Positions 50,634 through 63,970 are shown, counted from the stretch's first letter. The stretch: 64,000 bases of DNA from Ciona savignyi (GCA_000149265.1 CH003290.1:67954-131953), one strand, 5' to 3'. Notes: generated from the letters alone by a model not told the origin. Numbers and translations are program-made.

Positions 50634-53600
50634 ATGTCGCTAGAAGTTCGAATTTTCAACGTTGCTGGATTAAAGGGAAAGGGATCAAGAAACGCTCGGA
50701 TAACTTTTAGAGGTATTTGGTGCAGTTTTACACCGAGCCAAATTTAAGCCCGTCTAATATATTCAGGATACTTAAGTTGACCAATACGTAACAGCAAACA
50801 TAGGCGTAAGCCCCGTATTGTACAGGAAGTAAAGCGGAGTTTGTCCAGGTTTCCGTTGTTTACCTTCACCCTATGTTTTAAAATGGGATGTCGTGGTTTA
50901 AAGGTGTACGAAATCAAAAACGTGGTTGGAGCTACGTCTCTTAAAACTAATTTTTTATGACCGTAATAATCCCAATACAATGCTTGTGGCAAGCCACCTT
51001 ATAAACAGAGCACAATTGTACGGATTAATCGCTCCAAGCTAAACTAGTACTATTCAAAGTCGGTTTGAAAGTTATAATACTATTTGAACTTGCTTTTCCA
51101 AATATTATAGGTCGCTGTGTCATGCCCCGACGAGTGTTAATCAAATAATATTTTTCCAGGTCATTCCTACAGCACGCGAACCATCGAAGATTGCGAAAAT
51201 GAAGCACTCTTCAATGAGGTAGGCAACATATTGTACCATTTTTACGACTTCATCGTAAACCACGAATGTTTTAATATTAATCTAAAGTTTAATTACTGAG
51301 TCAATTATTCTGTTTTATGGATCCGTCTTTATACCAAGCAAGGTCATCAAATTATCACGTCTGTCTGGCGTTTTCACAAAAATTAAATATTCATGAGGTC
51401 AGGACGTGTGGGGTGGATTACCTGGCGCATATTTAAGCTTCTATGCGCTTGCTGGAATACTTTGTAACTGTAACAATTCCATTTAAAATTACTTTATTGT
51501 TGAATTGAAATATTGATGACATTCATTTCACACATTTACGCTTAAAGGTAAAGCCTTTACGTCAAATCAACCGCATAATACAGTAGACACACGCAAACTG
51601 TACTAACATGTTAAAATAGATAAACAATAATAAGGCGAAACAAGGAACTAAGTAAATTAAATATTTAAAAACCTCTGTTCCCCAGTGTGATAAGAGTTCG
51701 TTATAGTGATTAGTATGTATTTTCGTATTTTCACTTTTTTTCGTATTTCATATTTTTGTGTTTCCGTATTTCCGTTATATTTCCACATTTTTACATTTTA
51801 ACATTTCCGTATTTTGATATTTTCATATTTCCATAGTTCCCTTATCCATATTTCAATCGTTCCAAGTAATATATACACTTTCTAGGTTTTCGACTGGCCG
51901 GTTGCAAGTCCAATCGAAGATCGAGAGATGATATCTATAGATGTCTTCAATTACAACAAGGTGTTTTCAAACAGGTATTTTTCCGGATAATGATGCTAGT
52001 TTTGTTTACCTCGCCACCCATGAGATGGCATGACACAGTAGTAAAACGGTTTTAAGCAACAAAATCGTTGCGCGCGAACTGCTATGTGACCGAATGGTTA
52101 ACGCCACCGATTCAAGTACCAATTTAAACTTAAAAAATAATCTTTGAGGCGAGTACATCATGGCATCGAAACTTAGCCCAGTAAAAAAACAAATAGAAAA
52201 AAGTCATTGCGCATGTCATCGAAGTTATTCCGGGCAAGTTTTTGCCTTTGTGGTTGGGTCACGGCTGTTAAACCGAAGATGGCTGGGGAAATAAGTGATC
52301 ATTGCCCAAAAAGACTGAAGTGTATACTTACTTAACGCAATCCATATTTTTCATGATATTCGTAATTTTTTTCCAATTCAGGTTGATCGGTCGTTTCCAG
52401 ATGGTACTTCAGCAAGTTGTTAAAGACGGAGAAATCTCTCTGGAAGAATCACTTTTGGACTCAAACAACACTGCATTAAAGGTACTTAAATTACCACTCA
52501 TTAAAACGCCCTTATTTGTACGGTCGTATGGCTAAATGGTTAGCGCGACCGATACATAATGGTTAGCGCGATCGATACATAAGGATATACTCCTTCGAAT
52601 TCGTGATCCCGCAGTCAGGCTAGTTATTACAGTGGGTTTATCATTTAATATGACAGTTGTTTATCATTTAATATTTCTTTGCGTTTTGTACAACCTTTAC
52701 ACACGAATCCGAAAACGCGAAACAAGCAGATGATAAGCTTAGAGTCATAACAAGATCCTGTATGCAGTACTGCCGCAAGGATCTAATCTTTCGCGGACAT
52801 TTTGTTTATGAGATTTGTCCACCTTAATAGTTTTACCACTCTATTTTATATTCATACGTTTTTTTAATAGGCGAAGGTTCGAACCCATGACGGGCCCGAC
52901 CTTAAGACCATTTTTTATATTATTGATATACGTATTTGTCGCGTTAACCATTCTGCCACACGATTTTACAAACATTGCTCTGTTTGCAGACGACGATCAG
53001 CATACAGATCAAGTACCTTGCCCCAGATGGCACAGTTGGCAACTGGGCGATTGAGGATTTTCAGCCTCAACGTAACATGAGCGACGTTATGAGCATAAAG
53101 TCGTCGTCGACTGTGACCTCTAAGCGCGGGTGAGTTAACAGTGCTTGAATCAGGATAAAAACTTGGAAAACTAAAAGAAGGGAAAGCGGGAAGGAGCGAC
53201 ACTGCTCACTAAAATTAATATAAGGACATTGGAATTAGTTTTAAACATGGGGTTAGAGTTAGCGTTAGTTCTGGGGTTGAGATTAGTGTTTAGGGCAGGG
53301 TTATAATTAGTTTCCACAGTTTGAGTGACCAGTTTTCCTCCTTCCATCTTTCCCTTCTTTCAGTGTTGCCCCATAAAAACGCTTGTTCGGGATGTAGGCT
53401 TAAGCGATTAAAATTTAACAAAAAAGTAGGGTTAAGCAATTAAAAAAGTTTTTTTCCGCATAAGTTTTTACCTCATAAATTACCGTCCCTCAAGAGGTTT
53501 TACTTTAATGTGAATTTCATTAATGGTATTGACCATTTCACAAATTTTCGCTTCACTTTTTTCAATGCGTAATTGGTAACATTGTTAGTTTTTCACGCAG

Positions 53601-56600
53601 GTCAAAACTTTTACAGACCCCTTAAATATTTACGAATTGACAACCGTGTCAAGGCTTTTATAATAAAATTATAACCCGCTTATAAATTATTCATACTTCT
53701 GTGCCGAATGTCGTCTCCATACCTCTATGTTACCACCACTCATCCCATTTTCCTATTTGTAAACTTTCATTCATTTTTTCGCTTGCTCTTGTCGGATAGT
53801 CTAACAAAAAAGTCACTGAAAGGGCTTTCAGACGCCGATTCAAGCAAAAGGTAATGTTATGCATGACGAATGTTTGTCAACACCAAGTTTTAAATGCCCA
53901 TTTCTAGCTTGCTACTGGAGCCGTTGCTAACAGAAGAAAATCCCATAGGAAGGTACATGTTTTAAAAGCAAAATTGCGACGTGAAATTTGCTATGCCCAA
54001 CTTCGTCTAAATGTAATCCTAATTTCCATTCGCGCTTATCAAAGCGAGGCATTACGTCTCCGCTATTTTGTTCTAAAATTACGGTTCCCATGGCCCAATA
54101 GGTTACTCGGGCTACATGTACCACACTTCTCGCTTAAACATTTGTGTGTAAAGGTATCAATTAATCAATTATCGGTATTTTCATCACGGGTTACTTTCAT
54201 TTGAATGTTATTATTGAGGCGTATAGTTACCAGACTATATATTGTAACCACCTTGACGATATAACTGTTTTGTATTGAAATATTGCTGCAAATATCCAAT
54301 AAAATGATTTCTTGTAAGGTAAACATATATCTATCAATCTAACATCGTGATTAGCAATACGGATGACTCGAACCCTGCACGGCCTCTATCTGGCCAAGGA
54401 CTCGTCAGATTTCGAATGCTGGCTATTAAAGCTACAGCAGCACGTCAGATTGCCCGTCAAGCCTCGATCGCTGGTAGTCAGGAAGGCTCTGAACGTAGCA
54501 ACAAAAATATGAAAATCGGGTATTCAAAATAACATTGCCACAGTGCCACACAGACACTTGTAAACACTAATAACCAACAATCCGCGTTGTTGAAGTTGAC
54601 AGGGCGATGCCGGTTGAATGCATTTATGTGTTGTACTATTAAAATCACCTTTATTTATTTCGACAGCAGCACTCGTAACAAAATAACAATTTCCGTCGCA
54701 TCTACTGGTAAAACAGACCTGGAATTTTGGATTGTTTTTACCGGAATGTTATTATCGCCCCTGCACACTATTGCGCATGCTTCACTTTGTACATACATCA
54801 GGATACAACCCAACACAAATGCTAATATTAAGCCACTTATTTTTTTATACAGGAAATCCAAGGGCTTACTGGGGGCGGTAGGGCTGCGCAGTAAACAACG
54901 TCCAGTTGACGACGACGATCTTGTTATCACTAACGTCGGGGCTTTAGGTTTGTATATACTTGTTCTTATTATAATAGTATCAAACTGCAAGGTTGACTTA
55001 AGATCATATTTTAGTTGTAAACGTGTTTGCATATTTGACAAGTTTCGCATATTTGACAAGAGAGTAGATGATCTTCCGACAGGTCAAGGGTTATCGGATC
55101 AAAACTAGCGACTCGCAAGTCGACTGTTACCATAAGCAAGACGTTTAGCGGACCTCGCCTGAACCCTGTGAACGTGTGGGGTAACAGTAGGAAAGGCTCT
55201 ATCATATAGAACACACTGCAATAGCTCCGGTAACCGGACAATGGGCGCGTTAATATGTCGACTGCCAATTTGTTAATACCACCCACTGCGTTTACCCATT
55301 CACGGTGATAAAACATGAACATTCTATCCTAGCCTGTACTAATTTGTTGACTTTATAAATCAACCCTTTTCAGCCACTTCAGTTTTGCAGTGTTTTTAGT
55401 GTCATCTCCGTCGTTATCCAAAAAATAAAAATTAAACAAACCAAAACAAATAAAGCGACATATTGCATTGCATACGTCCCTCAATAAACACCCCAAGGCG
55501 CATGTGGTATTATGATGGTTAAACATTAGCTGATACCGTAAACTTTTTAAGGTTGAAACTTTCCCGACCACATGAAATCGGATGCATCTACCAATCTTTA
55601 AACACAAAAGTGCATTCTAGTTCATTTTAATAAAAAGCAACTGCGCCTGGTTGCATAAGCTACTTTAGAAGGAAAATTCCCCTTTATACGAAACTCACTT
55701 AAAATGGATAATATATGTGTCGTATTTTTCACCAAACTCCAGAATCTGTTGTAACTAATAAATATAAGAATTATCTCGGTTCAGCCTTTCTATTTAAATA
55801 AGTGTAACTTAATTAATTTTTTTAAAAGCATTAATAATGACGCCCAAATGTGATTTTCTTTTGTGAAGACATCGCGCTACTGTAGGATTTTATTGGGAAG
55901 AAAGAAACATGCTCCGAACATTATTCTCTGTGATAACTTATGATGGGCTCGTAACTAATACCGTTTTTTTTTCACATTGATGTCGGAATATGTATGGGCC
56001 GCGTTAACCATTCGACCACACGACTGAACTAAATGTTCCTTTATACAGATCCTTCCACACCAACACGAGAACCACGGATACTGCTCAACCAATCCAACCC
56101 TGCATTAGACAACATCTCAGTAGTTTCAATGACGGTTATGGATCAGCCTGTCACCAATCGAAGGTTGGGAATAATATAATCTAATACGTATCCGGTGTTT
56201 TGGTATACTATAATGTTTTTTTTGTTTTTTTGTAATGGGGTAGGTTTCGATCCTTGAAGGGCTTTTTACTAAGCCCGTGTTGGTACAGCATTCGTGTATT
56301 TATCTGCTGGTCCAACGACGGTACCAGTATATTTATCCTCGTGAATAAGAAAATGCAGAAAGAGAAATCACACAAATAATCGTTAGATTACCTCACCGTC
56401 GGGTTACCGTCGTTATTGCATTGTGTTGTATTTGATTGAGACGTTTTTAGTTTTTGTGCAGCCTATTAAGCAACGGGTGTAGGTGATTTCCAATAAGTGC
56501 CTTGACCGAGAACACAACCGATTGGCTAATGACCTATTTCGATTGTATAATTAACCTTTGGATAAAATACGACCAACTAACCCACCAGGTTTAGGAAAAT

Positions 56601-59600
56601 TCATGTGCCTTAGCTAATCCTAGTAATTAATTGGTTAAACTCAAAGTGTACGAACATCTCAATGATTCGTAATAAACTGAAAGTTGACCCGAGTTAATTT
56701 GACGATTGCCCATGTGATAACGCTCTTTACGTTATTTTCCATTACCCGAATAAAGCATAGATAGTTTATCCTATCCGACACCCTACAATTTGTGGTAACC
56801 GTCGCATCATTTTGTAAGTTTGACATTTCCAAACCCGATAATACGAGCGATAAGATTATACGTGGCAAACTTGTTTTATCTTTAATCTGAAAAAAGCTCA
56901 ATCGGGGTTTTCCAGTATTTACATGGCACTTTTCTGATTATATAAAGTTGCTATAAAAATAAGATGATCGATAATTATTTGAGCAAACAAGTAATTTCAA
57001 AAGCCGCCAAAGTTAATTAAACCGTCAAAGTTTGTTTTTGCTATTCGATTTATTTTTAAATTTTCCGACTTTATTTTAAAATTAATTCTGTTTTAGATCG
57101 AAGCCAGAAACAAAATTTGAATCGGCCGCACTGAAGTTACATGATTTTCAGGTAAAATAAGTATTACTTACTGGCTTAGATTTTTAACTCAGTAATACGT
57201 CCATTTTTAATTGGCGCTCTGTTACTAAAGTGGTCGTGCTAACCAAACGGGCAATCGAAGTACATTCAGGTAAAGCCCAAAAAGAATTGGCGGTTAGTCG
57301 TTATTAATAGAACATTAAATCGGGAGTTATGGTCTAAACCAGTTAATTTGAACCGCGACTTTATGTATTCTTCCTGTGGCTCTTATTAATAGTATGAAAT
57401 TGATTAAAGGAGTTACTGAAAGAACTGCCCAGAACAGCTAGAATACTTATATAGTTGCATTGCAACTTACTTTTTATTTCAAAAAACTCCCCTTAAGGCG
57501 GGTTTCCAAATTGGGTTAAACGGAAAACTTGTTTCTCGTTTATAGATTTTTTAACCAAGTCAAGAACCCAATATGGGTTATTTTTGTTTTACTCTCATAC
57601 AAAACTCGGTCACTTTTTGCCGGGCTGTGTGCTTTTGCCGACCGATTAGCTTGGTGGGTTAGTGCGTCGCCTTTTTAGCCGAAGGGTTGTAGATCCGAAA
57701 CTGGTCGCTAGCTACTCAGTTGTGTCCTTCGGATAAGGCATTTAGCGGACATTGCTTAAAAATAATGAATCGATGGGTCCTCTAAATTAAAGAATCATCT
57801 AAGTCATACACAACACACTGCAATACTTTTAGTTTCGATCGCTCCCTTTACCTTGCGGTGGGCGCGAGGTGGTCTGACGATTTCCCGTGTGTTAACCCCT
57901 TGGTTTTTTTATTCATGTGGATAAACATAAATGTCCTATCCAATTCCATCCCGTCCTACTCTATTGATCAATCGAAACTAAAATTATGTCAAATTGGATC
58001 GATCGAAACTAAAATTATGTCAAACATATACATTGACAAGGCTTTAGTAACCTGGCCTTGGACACGAGGTAATCAATAAATCTATATTTTGCTTCTTTCT
58101 GAATTAGTTTACAATAGGATGGGGACATGGAGTTACAAGAAATGACGACTTATAAGTCATTGACAAAAAACAAGTGGCAAAACCAAAAAATGTTTTTTTT
58201 ATGAAATTAGTCAGAAGTCTATACGTGTTTATTGTTCGGTTACCAGATGCATTATGGTGTGTTGTGTTCAATGAAGATAATGATTAATCTACTTGGCGTT
58301 CAGCAACGAATGCCCGAGTACAAAAGCCTACTCTGAGAGATACAGTCCCGCCGACTGACAGCAAGCCAGCATGCTTTTTGAATTTGGCCCTTTTAGCCAA
58401 GTATACCCAACCCCTTGCAGTTTGTCTGACCGTCTAGCTCAGTGGGTTAATGCGTCAACTATCATCCGAAGTGTCGAAACTGGTCGCTTGTTAATCGGTT
58501 GTGTCTTTGGCCAAGGTATAGCGTTTATTGCCTAACAAATTAAAGGAACGTCTTTATTATACACAATACATCGCAAGGGCTTATAGCTCCGATAACCCGA
58601 CGGTTGGCGCGCGGTGGGCTTATGATTGTGTGTGTTAAATTTCCATTTCTAACCTTTCCAAACAAAATAGCAGTATTTTATTTACTTTAACGTCAATGGA
58701 ATACAACTTTACGAGGGGTGCTTAAATTTTTTGTTAAAATTGTGGGATGTGCTTGTGGGCACGTGTACCTTCTTCACGTTCACGCAGCTAGACAAGTCAA
58801 TTTTTCCTCCCGCCGCATAGACAACATAACCCGACATCATAACTAAACTTTTAACTAATATATATATACAACCGGAAACAACGCCTTACTAATATACACA
58901 TAAATTCCAAATTACTACTTGATTATAGCGCAAAATGCCATATCCCTTCGTGTGCATCTGTAACACATAGTACATTAGGCGACACTATCTTAAAATGGCC
59001 AGCGTCTGTCTAATATCTTTGTTCTGTTTTAGCTTAAAACTACTGCACATCATCTATATAATATCAGCTAATACCGCCGATAGTTTTAAATCGATTAAAC
59101 ATTTCTTCATGCTTATTTGGGGAGTGCATGCACTTTAGAATAGAGAGTTTAAGTTTCTGCAGCGTCGCGTTAATTTGTACGAAAAATTCATTAAATTAGT
59201 AATGATGTTGTTACATTTTCCAGTACAAACAACTATTTTTAAACAGCCGAAGTTTCGAAGCCATATTGAACTCAATAAGACCGATTTTGGATAGATTTGG
59301 CGTTTGTATCGACTGCGTCAACTAATTATCTATACGGCCGTACATTACGAACAGACATGATTAGCATATTATAAATCGTATGTGCAATTTATGAAAAACA
59401 TATTAAGGGTATTAACCTTATGGGAATTTCCCCTTTCGCGGAACGAAAAATACAATTTAACGAAAGCGCACTGTCATGTTTTTCATGTTAATTATTTCAT
59501 TAAGTAAGAAGCTATGCTATTTAAACGCTCTCAAAGCTAATTGAATTTGATTCACGTGTGAACAATATAAATCGGGGATTTGTCTTACGTTTATATCCAG

Positions 59601-62600
59601 AGGTTTATTATATTGTCCATCGAAAATGAGCAACATCAGAAAACAGAAAAAAAGACAGAAAAACGATTCTAAGTAATATGAGTCTGTGTTTTTATTACTA
59701 TTACTTATTAAGTGCAATCTACACAGTTGTGTCCTTGGAATGTGCTCTTTACTAACCTTGTGCGCACCCGCTGGATTAATGGAATAATAAAAAAAAACTG
59801 CGGCAATATCTATATCTTATGCTACACACTGCTATAGCTTTTAAAATTGGGCATGAGTTATCAGATGAGAACAGTTACATATCCTTTAATGCACAGATTT
59901 ACCAGTCTGGAAATATGGCATATGCAATTCACAACAACAACAAAAAAGTTAAACAAACAAATTATAAAAAAAATTGAAACTTAAAACATTATAAAAAATT
60001 ATAAGAAAATTATAATTTATCAACAGTATTCGTGTTTAAATCGTTCCTTGTAATTTTCCTCAACAACAAAATAGAAACGTTAGATCTATCTATGCACGTT
60101 GTAAAATAATTCACAGTTTTGGATTTTCTTCCTAAGACCCTAACAAGTCACTTTATCTGTAAATTTAAATTAATATTACGATAAGATATTCATGTTTATC
60201 CCCGTGAATGGGAAAACCAAGGGGGTTAACGCAAGGGCAATCAACAGATCACCTCGCGCCGATCGTCGGGTTACTGGGGCTATTACAGTGTGTTGTGTAT
60301 AATTCACATGTTCCTTCAATTTGGTAGAACCCATTAAGTCGCTGGGTTCTTTAAATGATGAAGGACACAAATTTGATTATTTATATTCAATTCAACTTTT
60401 AAAATAAATTCTGATTCCAGGTTTCGGTTACTGTGATCGAGGCACGGCAGTTAAGTGGTACGAACATGGACCCAGTGGTGATGGTGCAGTTGGGAGACGA
60501 CAAGAAATACACCACCCAGAAGGAGTCTACAAACTGTCCATACTACAATGAAGTATTCGTGTTTGACTACCACCTCCCCCGGCAGGTGGTTTTCGACAAG
60601 ATTGTAACGTTCTCGGTAAGATGTTTGTAATATTTGTCCGACCGGTTAGTTTGGTGGATAAGTGCGATGCCTTTCAAATGAGCGCAGGTACGAAACTGGT
60701 CACTAGCTAGTCGGTTGTGTCCTTGGGCAAGGCACTTAACGGATATGGCCTGAACCGAGCGAGTTAATAGTTTTTACCAAGTGGAAGAATTATTCACAAC
60801 ACACTGCATTAGCTCCAGTAACCCGACAATGGGCGCGAGGTGATCGGATGATTGCCTGTGTGTTAAACCCCTTGGTTTTCCCATTCACGGGGATAAACAT
60901 GAAAATCCTATCCTATCCTAATATAGATATTTTGATTAATTGATTAAGTGTATCGTCAAGATGGAAAAATGCAGAATATATTAGAAACATTTTTATCCAG
61001 CAGAACTCCAATTTAGTGTATAAATACCGACAGGTGTGGAAAGGTGGGTGTGTTGACCATGTGTATGTTGATTATCTCAAAGACGGGTGTGTTGTTTACA
61101 CCGCAGAAGGGTGTGTTGTTTCTGACATTGTTTAATTTAAGTTAAAACCATAGATTTATAGGCAAAACTCACAAAAGAGAGTAGTAACATTAAAGCAGGT
61201 TAGCACAACAAGTATAATTATTTCTATAATATAAATAAAGCAGTACATTTAATAATATTCATGGTAACATCCATACATTGTTACTGAACAGTTGTATTTT
61301 AGTCAGATAAAATTTTTTAACTTTAAGGCTAATTGAGAAGCAGTACAAATGCACATTACAATCACATATGGTTCAAGGGAGATATTAATTAAAAAAGATT
61401 ACAAGCTACAAACTACTGTCACTAATTAATAATCGCTCAGACAGCTAAAGTATTTCTTTGTTTACTATTATGTTGTTTTACTTATGTTGTGCCTTTGCTG
61501 ATAAAACCCTCCATCCAGGTTATACATTCAAGAAACCTTCTTAGAAGCGGTACGTTGGTCGGAAAGTTTAAAATGGATCTGGGAACTGTATACGCCAATC
61601 CTGACCACAACTTTAGCAGAAAGTGGGCTGTACTAACTGACCCAGATGACCTTAATACTGGTCCAAAAGGCTATCTAAAGGTTTGAATAAAAAATACATT
61701 TTGTTGTGATTTTTTAGTACAACGCTCTGTTTATACAGTAAATGAGAAAACCCAATGGGCGTTAACACATGGGTGATCGTCATATTACCTCGAGGCTACC
61801 GTCGGGTTACCAAATCTTCTTCAGTGTACCATTTATGATTAAGACATTCCTTAAGTGCCTTACCCAGGACTTGCCTTACCCAGGACACAACCAATTAGCT
61901 AGTGACAAATTTCAAGCCTGCAGCCCTTAGGCTGAAAGGTGACGCACTAAACCACCAAACTAATCGGTCGGGCAAGGCTTTGGATTTGATCTCTTTGAAT
62001 CACCGTGACGTGATTGATTAAAAGGATCGCTTGACCCATATCGGAGCAGATGTATAAAAAATCATTCATTAAAGGATGAATATACTTCATCTAAAAAGCT
62101 CATCATTGATATTGTTCAAAAATAAACTTTTTCTATATTTTAAGATAAATGAAATACTGATGAGGGCTGTTAAATATAACAGGCCAGTTTTATATACTGC
62201 CATGTTATTATACAATTTGGTGTTTCTTTGTTGTAATTTAAATTGGATAATTCTTGGAGTGTTGTTTCTGTGTTCTTTTTTCCTTTATACCATTTTAAAA
62301 TTTTAGGTCATTAAAACTGTTAAGGGTCATGATCAAATTAAGGTGTCTAATTAGGTTCACCTGACTATATATTATTCTGACTATTCCCACACAGTAAACA
62401 ACCTGGTCACTTCAATCTGGACCATAGTATCTAACGGTTTTACACATTAATTCTTCCAAATTTGAATGGTGGATCATACAGTGTCGTAACTACAGAATAA
62501 CATATTAAACCCAATATTTTGTTTTAAACATCATTATAATTATAATGACTTGATACACAACACATTGTAATTTTGGAGTGATTTTGATTATCTTGTCTTC

Positions 62601-63970
62601 CAAAAACAGTTGTGGTAAAAGGTATAGTGATTGTGCTATTATTTTGCAATAAAGTGTTGATCATAAATGACACAATACTGGCCACCCGGCTTAAAACATT
62701 TAGCGAAGATTAACTTTAATTTGGCCGCAAACCAAATTATGGATACACAACACACTGCAGACTTGATACACAACGCACCGGTAACCCAAATTCAACAATT
62801 TCGGCGTGATAAAAAGCCCTCTACAGTTTTCAATTCACAGGGATAAAACATGAATATCTTATCCTATCTTCATAATGAAACACAACCCCAGGTTGACATA
62901 TCTGTGGTTGGGAAGGGAGACAGCATCAAAATACCGAAGATCAACGAAGAAGAAGAAGATGACATTGAAAAGTTTGTTCATCATTTTTTGTGTCTTTTAT
63001 ACCTTGACCGGGTTTTTATTATGTAGTTAAATATTGAATAAAGTTTTTTCGTCGCTTTTTGCTTTAAAAAACCTTAATTCAAGACACATCAATTTAAATT
63101 ATATACAAAAACAATTTTGGGTATTTTTTGGCTGTGTATATGCATTTTCCTAAGTTGTTTCAATTTATTATTCATGATATGCTATTACGCCTGTCGTTTT
63201 CCCTCCTTTTTTTCTCTGTATATATTTTTAATTGAGGTGGCTTTGATTAAAGTTTTTAAAAGCAAAAAGCAACGGGAAAACCCAGGACGAATTATAACAC
63301 CAGCTTTTGTCTCAACATCATGTCCACAATCGGGTTACCAGAGATTTAATACCAAGTTATTAATGACACAGACAGAGATATTGTGGGATATTGTTTGCTC
63401 AGTTCTTAAAGTTCTATTTTAATCAGTCCTAAATCATGAATTTAGTTTTAAAATTCAGATCTTCTGTCTAAGACTCGATTTAAATCCGTTGCTACATACA
63501 CAAATTCCAAAAACACATCCACCAAAAATCCAAAGATTTTAAATCCAAAAACACATCCACCAATAAATCCCAAGATTTAAATCCAAAAACGCATCCACCA
63601 ATAAATCCAAAGATTTTAAATCCAAAAACACATCCACCAATAAATCCCAAGATTTTAAATCCAAAAACACATCCACCAATAAATCCAAAGATTTTAAATC
63701 CAAAAACACATCTACCAAATATCTTGGATTAATGTCTTCTGCCAATTATTTCTTTATTCCTAACACCAACTATTTTTTTTCAGCAATCTTTTGTTGCCAG
63801 AGGGGGTGCAGGCTGAAAGGCAAAGAGCGAGGTTTATATTCAAAATCTACCAAGCGGATGGCCTTCCTAAAATGAACACCAGCATCACTGAAAAGCTGAA
63901 GACTGTACTGCAAGGAGAAGCAAAGGATCTAGTCGATCCATATGTTGAAATCACATTCTGTGATCAAAAG
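50634..63970 (+). CDS. OTOF: Otoferlin (ferlin family), N-terminal 14 exons, partial
   Basis: Exons: 50634-50712, 51160-51218, 51886-51974, 52382-52481, 52990-53129, 53800-53850, 54355-54519, 54853-54947, 56049-56163, 57097-57151, 60421-60615, 61519-61680, 62892-62971, 63784-63970; 1572 nt, 524 codons, all in phase, continuing off the right edge. C2A covers 1-125: [23 protein letters not shown] and YNKVFSN are otoferlin signatures, and [11 protein letters not shown] closes it. Residues 126-315 are a Ser/Lys-rich linker with [19 protein letters not shown]2B starts at 317: [50 protein letters not shown] and DLVDPYVE lead into the FerI/C2C region. Ferlins are tail-anchored Ca2+ and phospholipid binding proteins of vesicle fusion; otoferlin works in regulated exocytosis. 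As in vertebrate otoferlin, C2A lacks most Ca2+-binding aspartates. The start follows the family; an in-frame upstream extension exists but is unlikely. Confidence 0.96.
51720..51868. repeat. Pyrimidine-rich degenerate minisatellite in otoferlin intron 2
   Basis: Variants of TTTCCGTATTTCCATATTT follow each other for about 150 bp and end 20-30 bp before the exon 3 acceptor, so they extend its polypyrimidine tract. Confidence 0.75.
52082..52185 (+). mobile_element. SINE-B
   Basis: GTGACCGAATGGTTAACGCC; otoferlin intron 3. A box A scrap with a duplicated TGGTTAGCGCG lies at 52515-52580 in intron 4. Confidence 0.75.
52865..52965 (-). mobile_element. SINE-B
   Basis: GGTTCGAACCCATGACGGGC box B; ends 25 bp before otoferlin exon 5. 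Confidence 0.75.
53168..53378. mobile_element. Small inverted-repeat element with GGAGGGAAAG ends, copy 2
   Basis: AAAAGAAGGGAAAGCGGGAAGG at the left mirrors CCTTCCATCTTTCCCTTCTTTC at the right, followed by AGTGTTGCCCCA. The core GGGGTTAGAGTTAGCGTTAG is the inverse of that in the 40236 copy. It begins 39 bp after otoferlin exon 5. Confidence 0.7.
55083..55335 (+). mobile_element. SINE-A, diverged
   Basis: Box A part lost; ACACACTGCAATAGCTCCGG and the CATGAACATTCTATCC tail remain. Otoferlin intron 8. Confidence 0.75.
55938..56030 (-). mobile_element. SINE-B
   Basis: GATGGGCTCGTAACTAATACCG to CCATTCGACCACACGAC; ends about 20 bp before otoferlin exon 9. Confidence 0.75.
56325..56590 (-). mobile_element. 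SINE-A, old copy
   Basis: TTATCCTCGTGAATAAG and ACCTCACCGTCGGGTTACC identify it; in otoferlin intron 9. A further tail scrap in plus orientation lies at 56695-56778. Confidence 0.65.
57638..57950 (+). mobile_element. SINE-A, full length with short insert
   Basis: Head GCCGACCGATTAGCTTGG; about 20 extra bases after CTGCAATA. In otoferlin intron 10. Confidence 0.83.
58425..58640 (+). mobile_element. SINE-A, degenerate
   Basis: CTGACCGTCTAGCTCAGTGG head is unusually tRNA-like; CCCGACGGTTGGCGCG body. In otoferlin intron 10. Confidence 0.7.
59245..59335 (-). mobile_element. SINE-B, diverged
   Basis: AAGTTTCGAAGCCATATTG and GACTGCGTCAACTAATTATC; otoferlin intron 10. Confidence 0.6.
60180..60365 (-). 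mobile_element. SINE-A, tail two thirds
   Basis: Ends at GGGTTCTTTAAATGATG; about 55 bp before the otoferlin C2B exon. Confidence 0.85.
60636..60925 (+). mobile_element. SINE-A, tRNA-like SINE, full-length copy (reference description)
   Basis: About 290-310 bp. The head GTCCGACCGGTTAGTTTGGTGG with a GGTACGAAACTGG segment about 45 bp on resembles tRNA box A and box B of a pol III promoter. The conserved body has CTTGGGCAAGGCACTTAACG, ACAACACACTGCA and CCCGACAATGGGCGCGAGGTG, and the tail ends AAACATGAATATCCTATCC with GGATA-type repeats. It begins 20 bp after an otoferlin exon. Confidence 0.9.
61735..61975 (-). mobile_element. SINE-A, diverged
   Basis: CCTTACCCAGGACTTG is duplicated within it; starts about 50 bp after an otoferlin exon. 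Confidence 0.75.
62735..62872 (+). mobile_element. SINE-A tail fragment
   Basis: GATACACAACACACTGCAGA is repeated once at its start; the tail ends 20 bp before otoferlin exon 13. Confidence 0.7.
63500..63728. repeat. 39-bp tandem repeats in otoferlin intron 13
   Basis: About six copies of AAATCCAAAAACACATCCAC plus CAATAAATCCAAAGATTTT lie 55 bp upstream of the exon 14 acceptor. The minus-strand open frame with a 13-residue [13 protein letters not shown] period is a product of the repeat, not a gene. Confidence 0.93.

Larger units (their letters stand above)
57152..60420 (+). other. Large otoferlin intron 10
   Basis: 3.27 kb separating the linker from C2B, several times longer than its neighbours. 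It holds two SINE-A, one SINE-B and part of another SINE-A; no exon could be supported within it. Confidence 0.7.

Noticed and set aside
54587..55108. 173-codon plus-strand frame around otoferlin exon 8
   Set aside because: It is the exon's frame in a different reading extended by chance into both introns; the spliced exon 54853-54947 uses the frame that fits phases 2 and 1.
63539..63745. Minus-strand frame with DVFLDLKS repeats
   Set aside because: Translation of a 39-bp intronic minisatellite.
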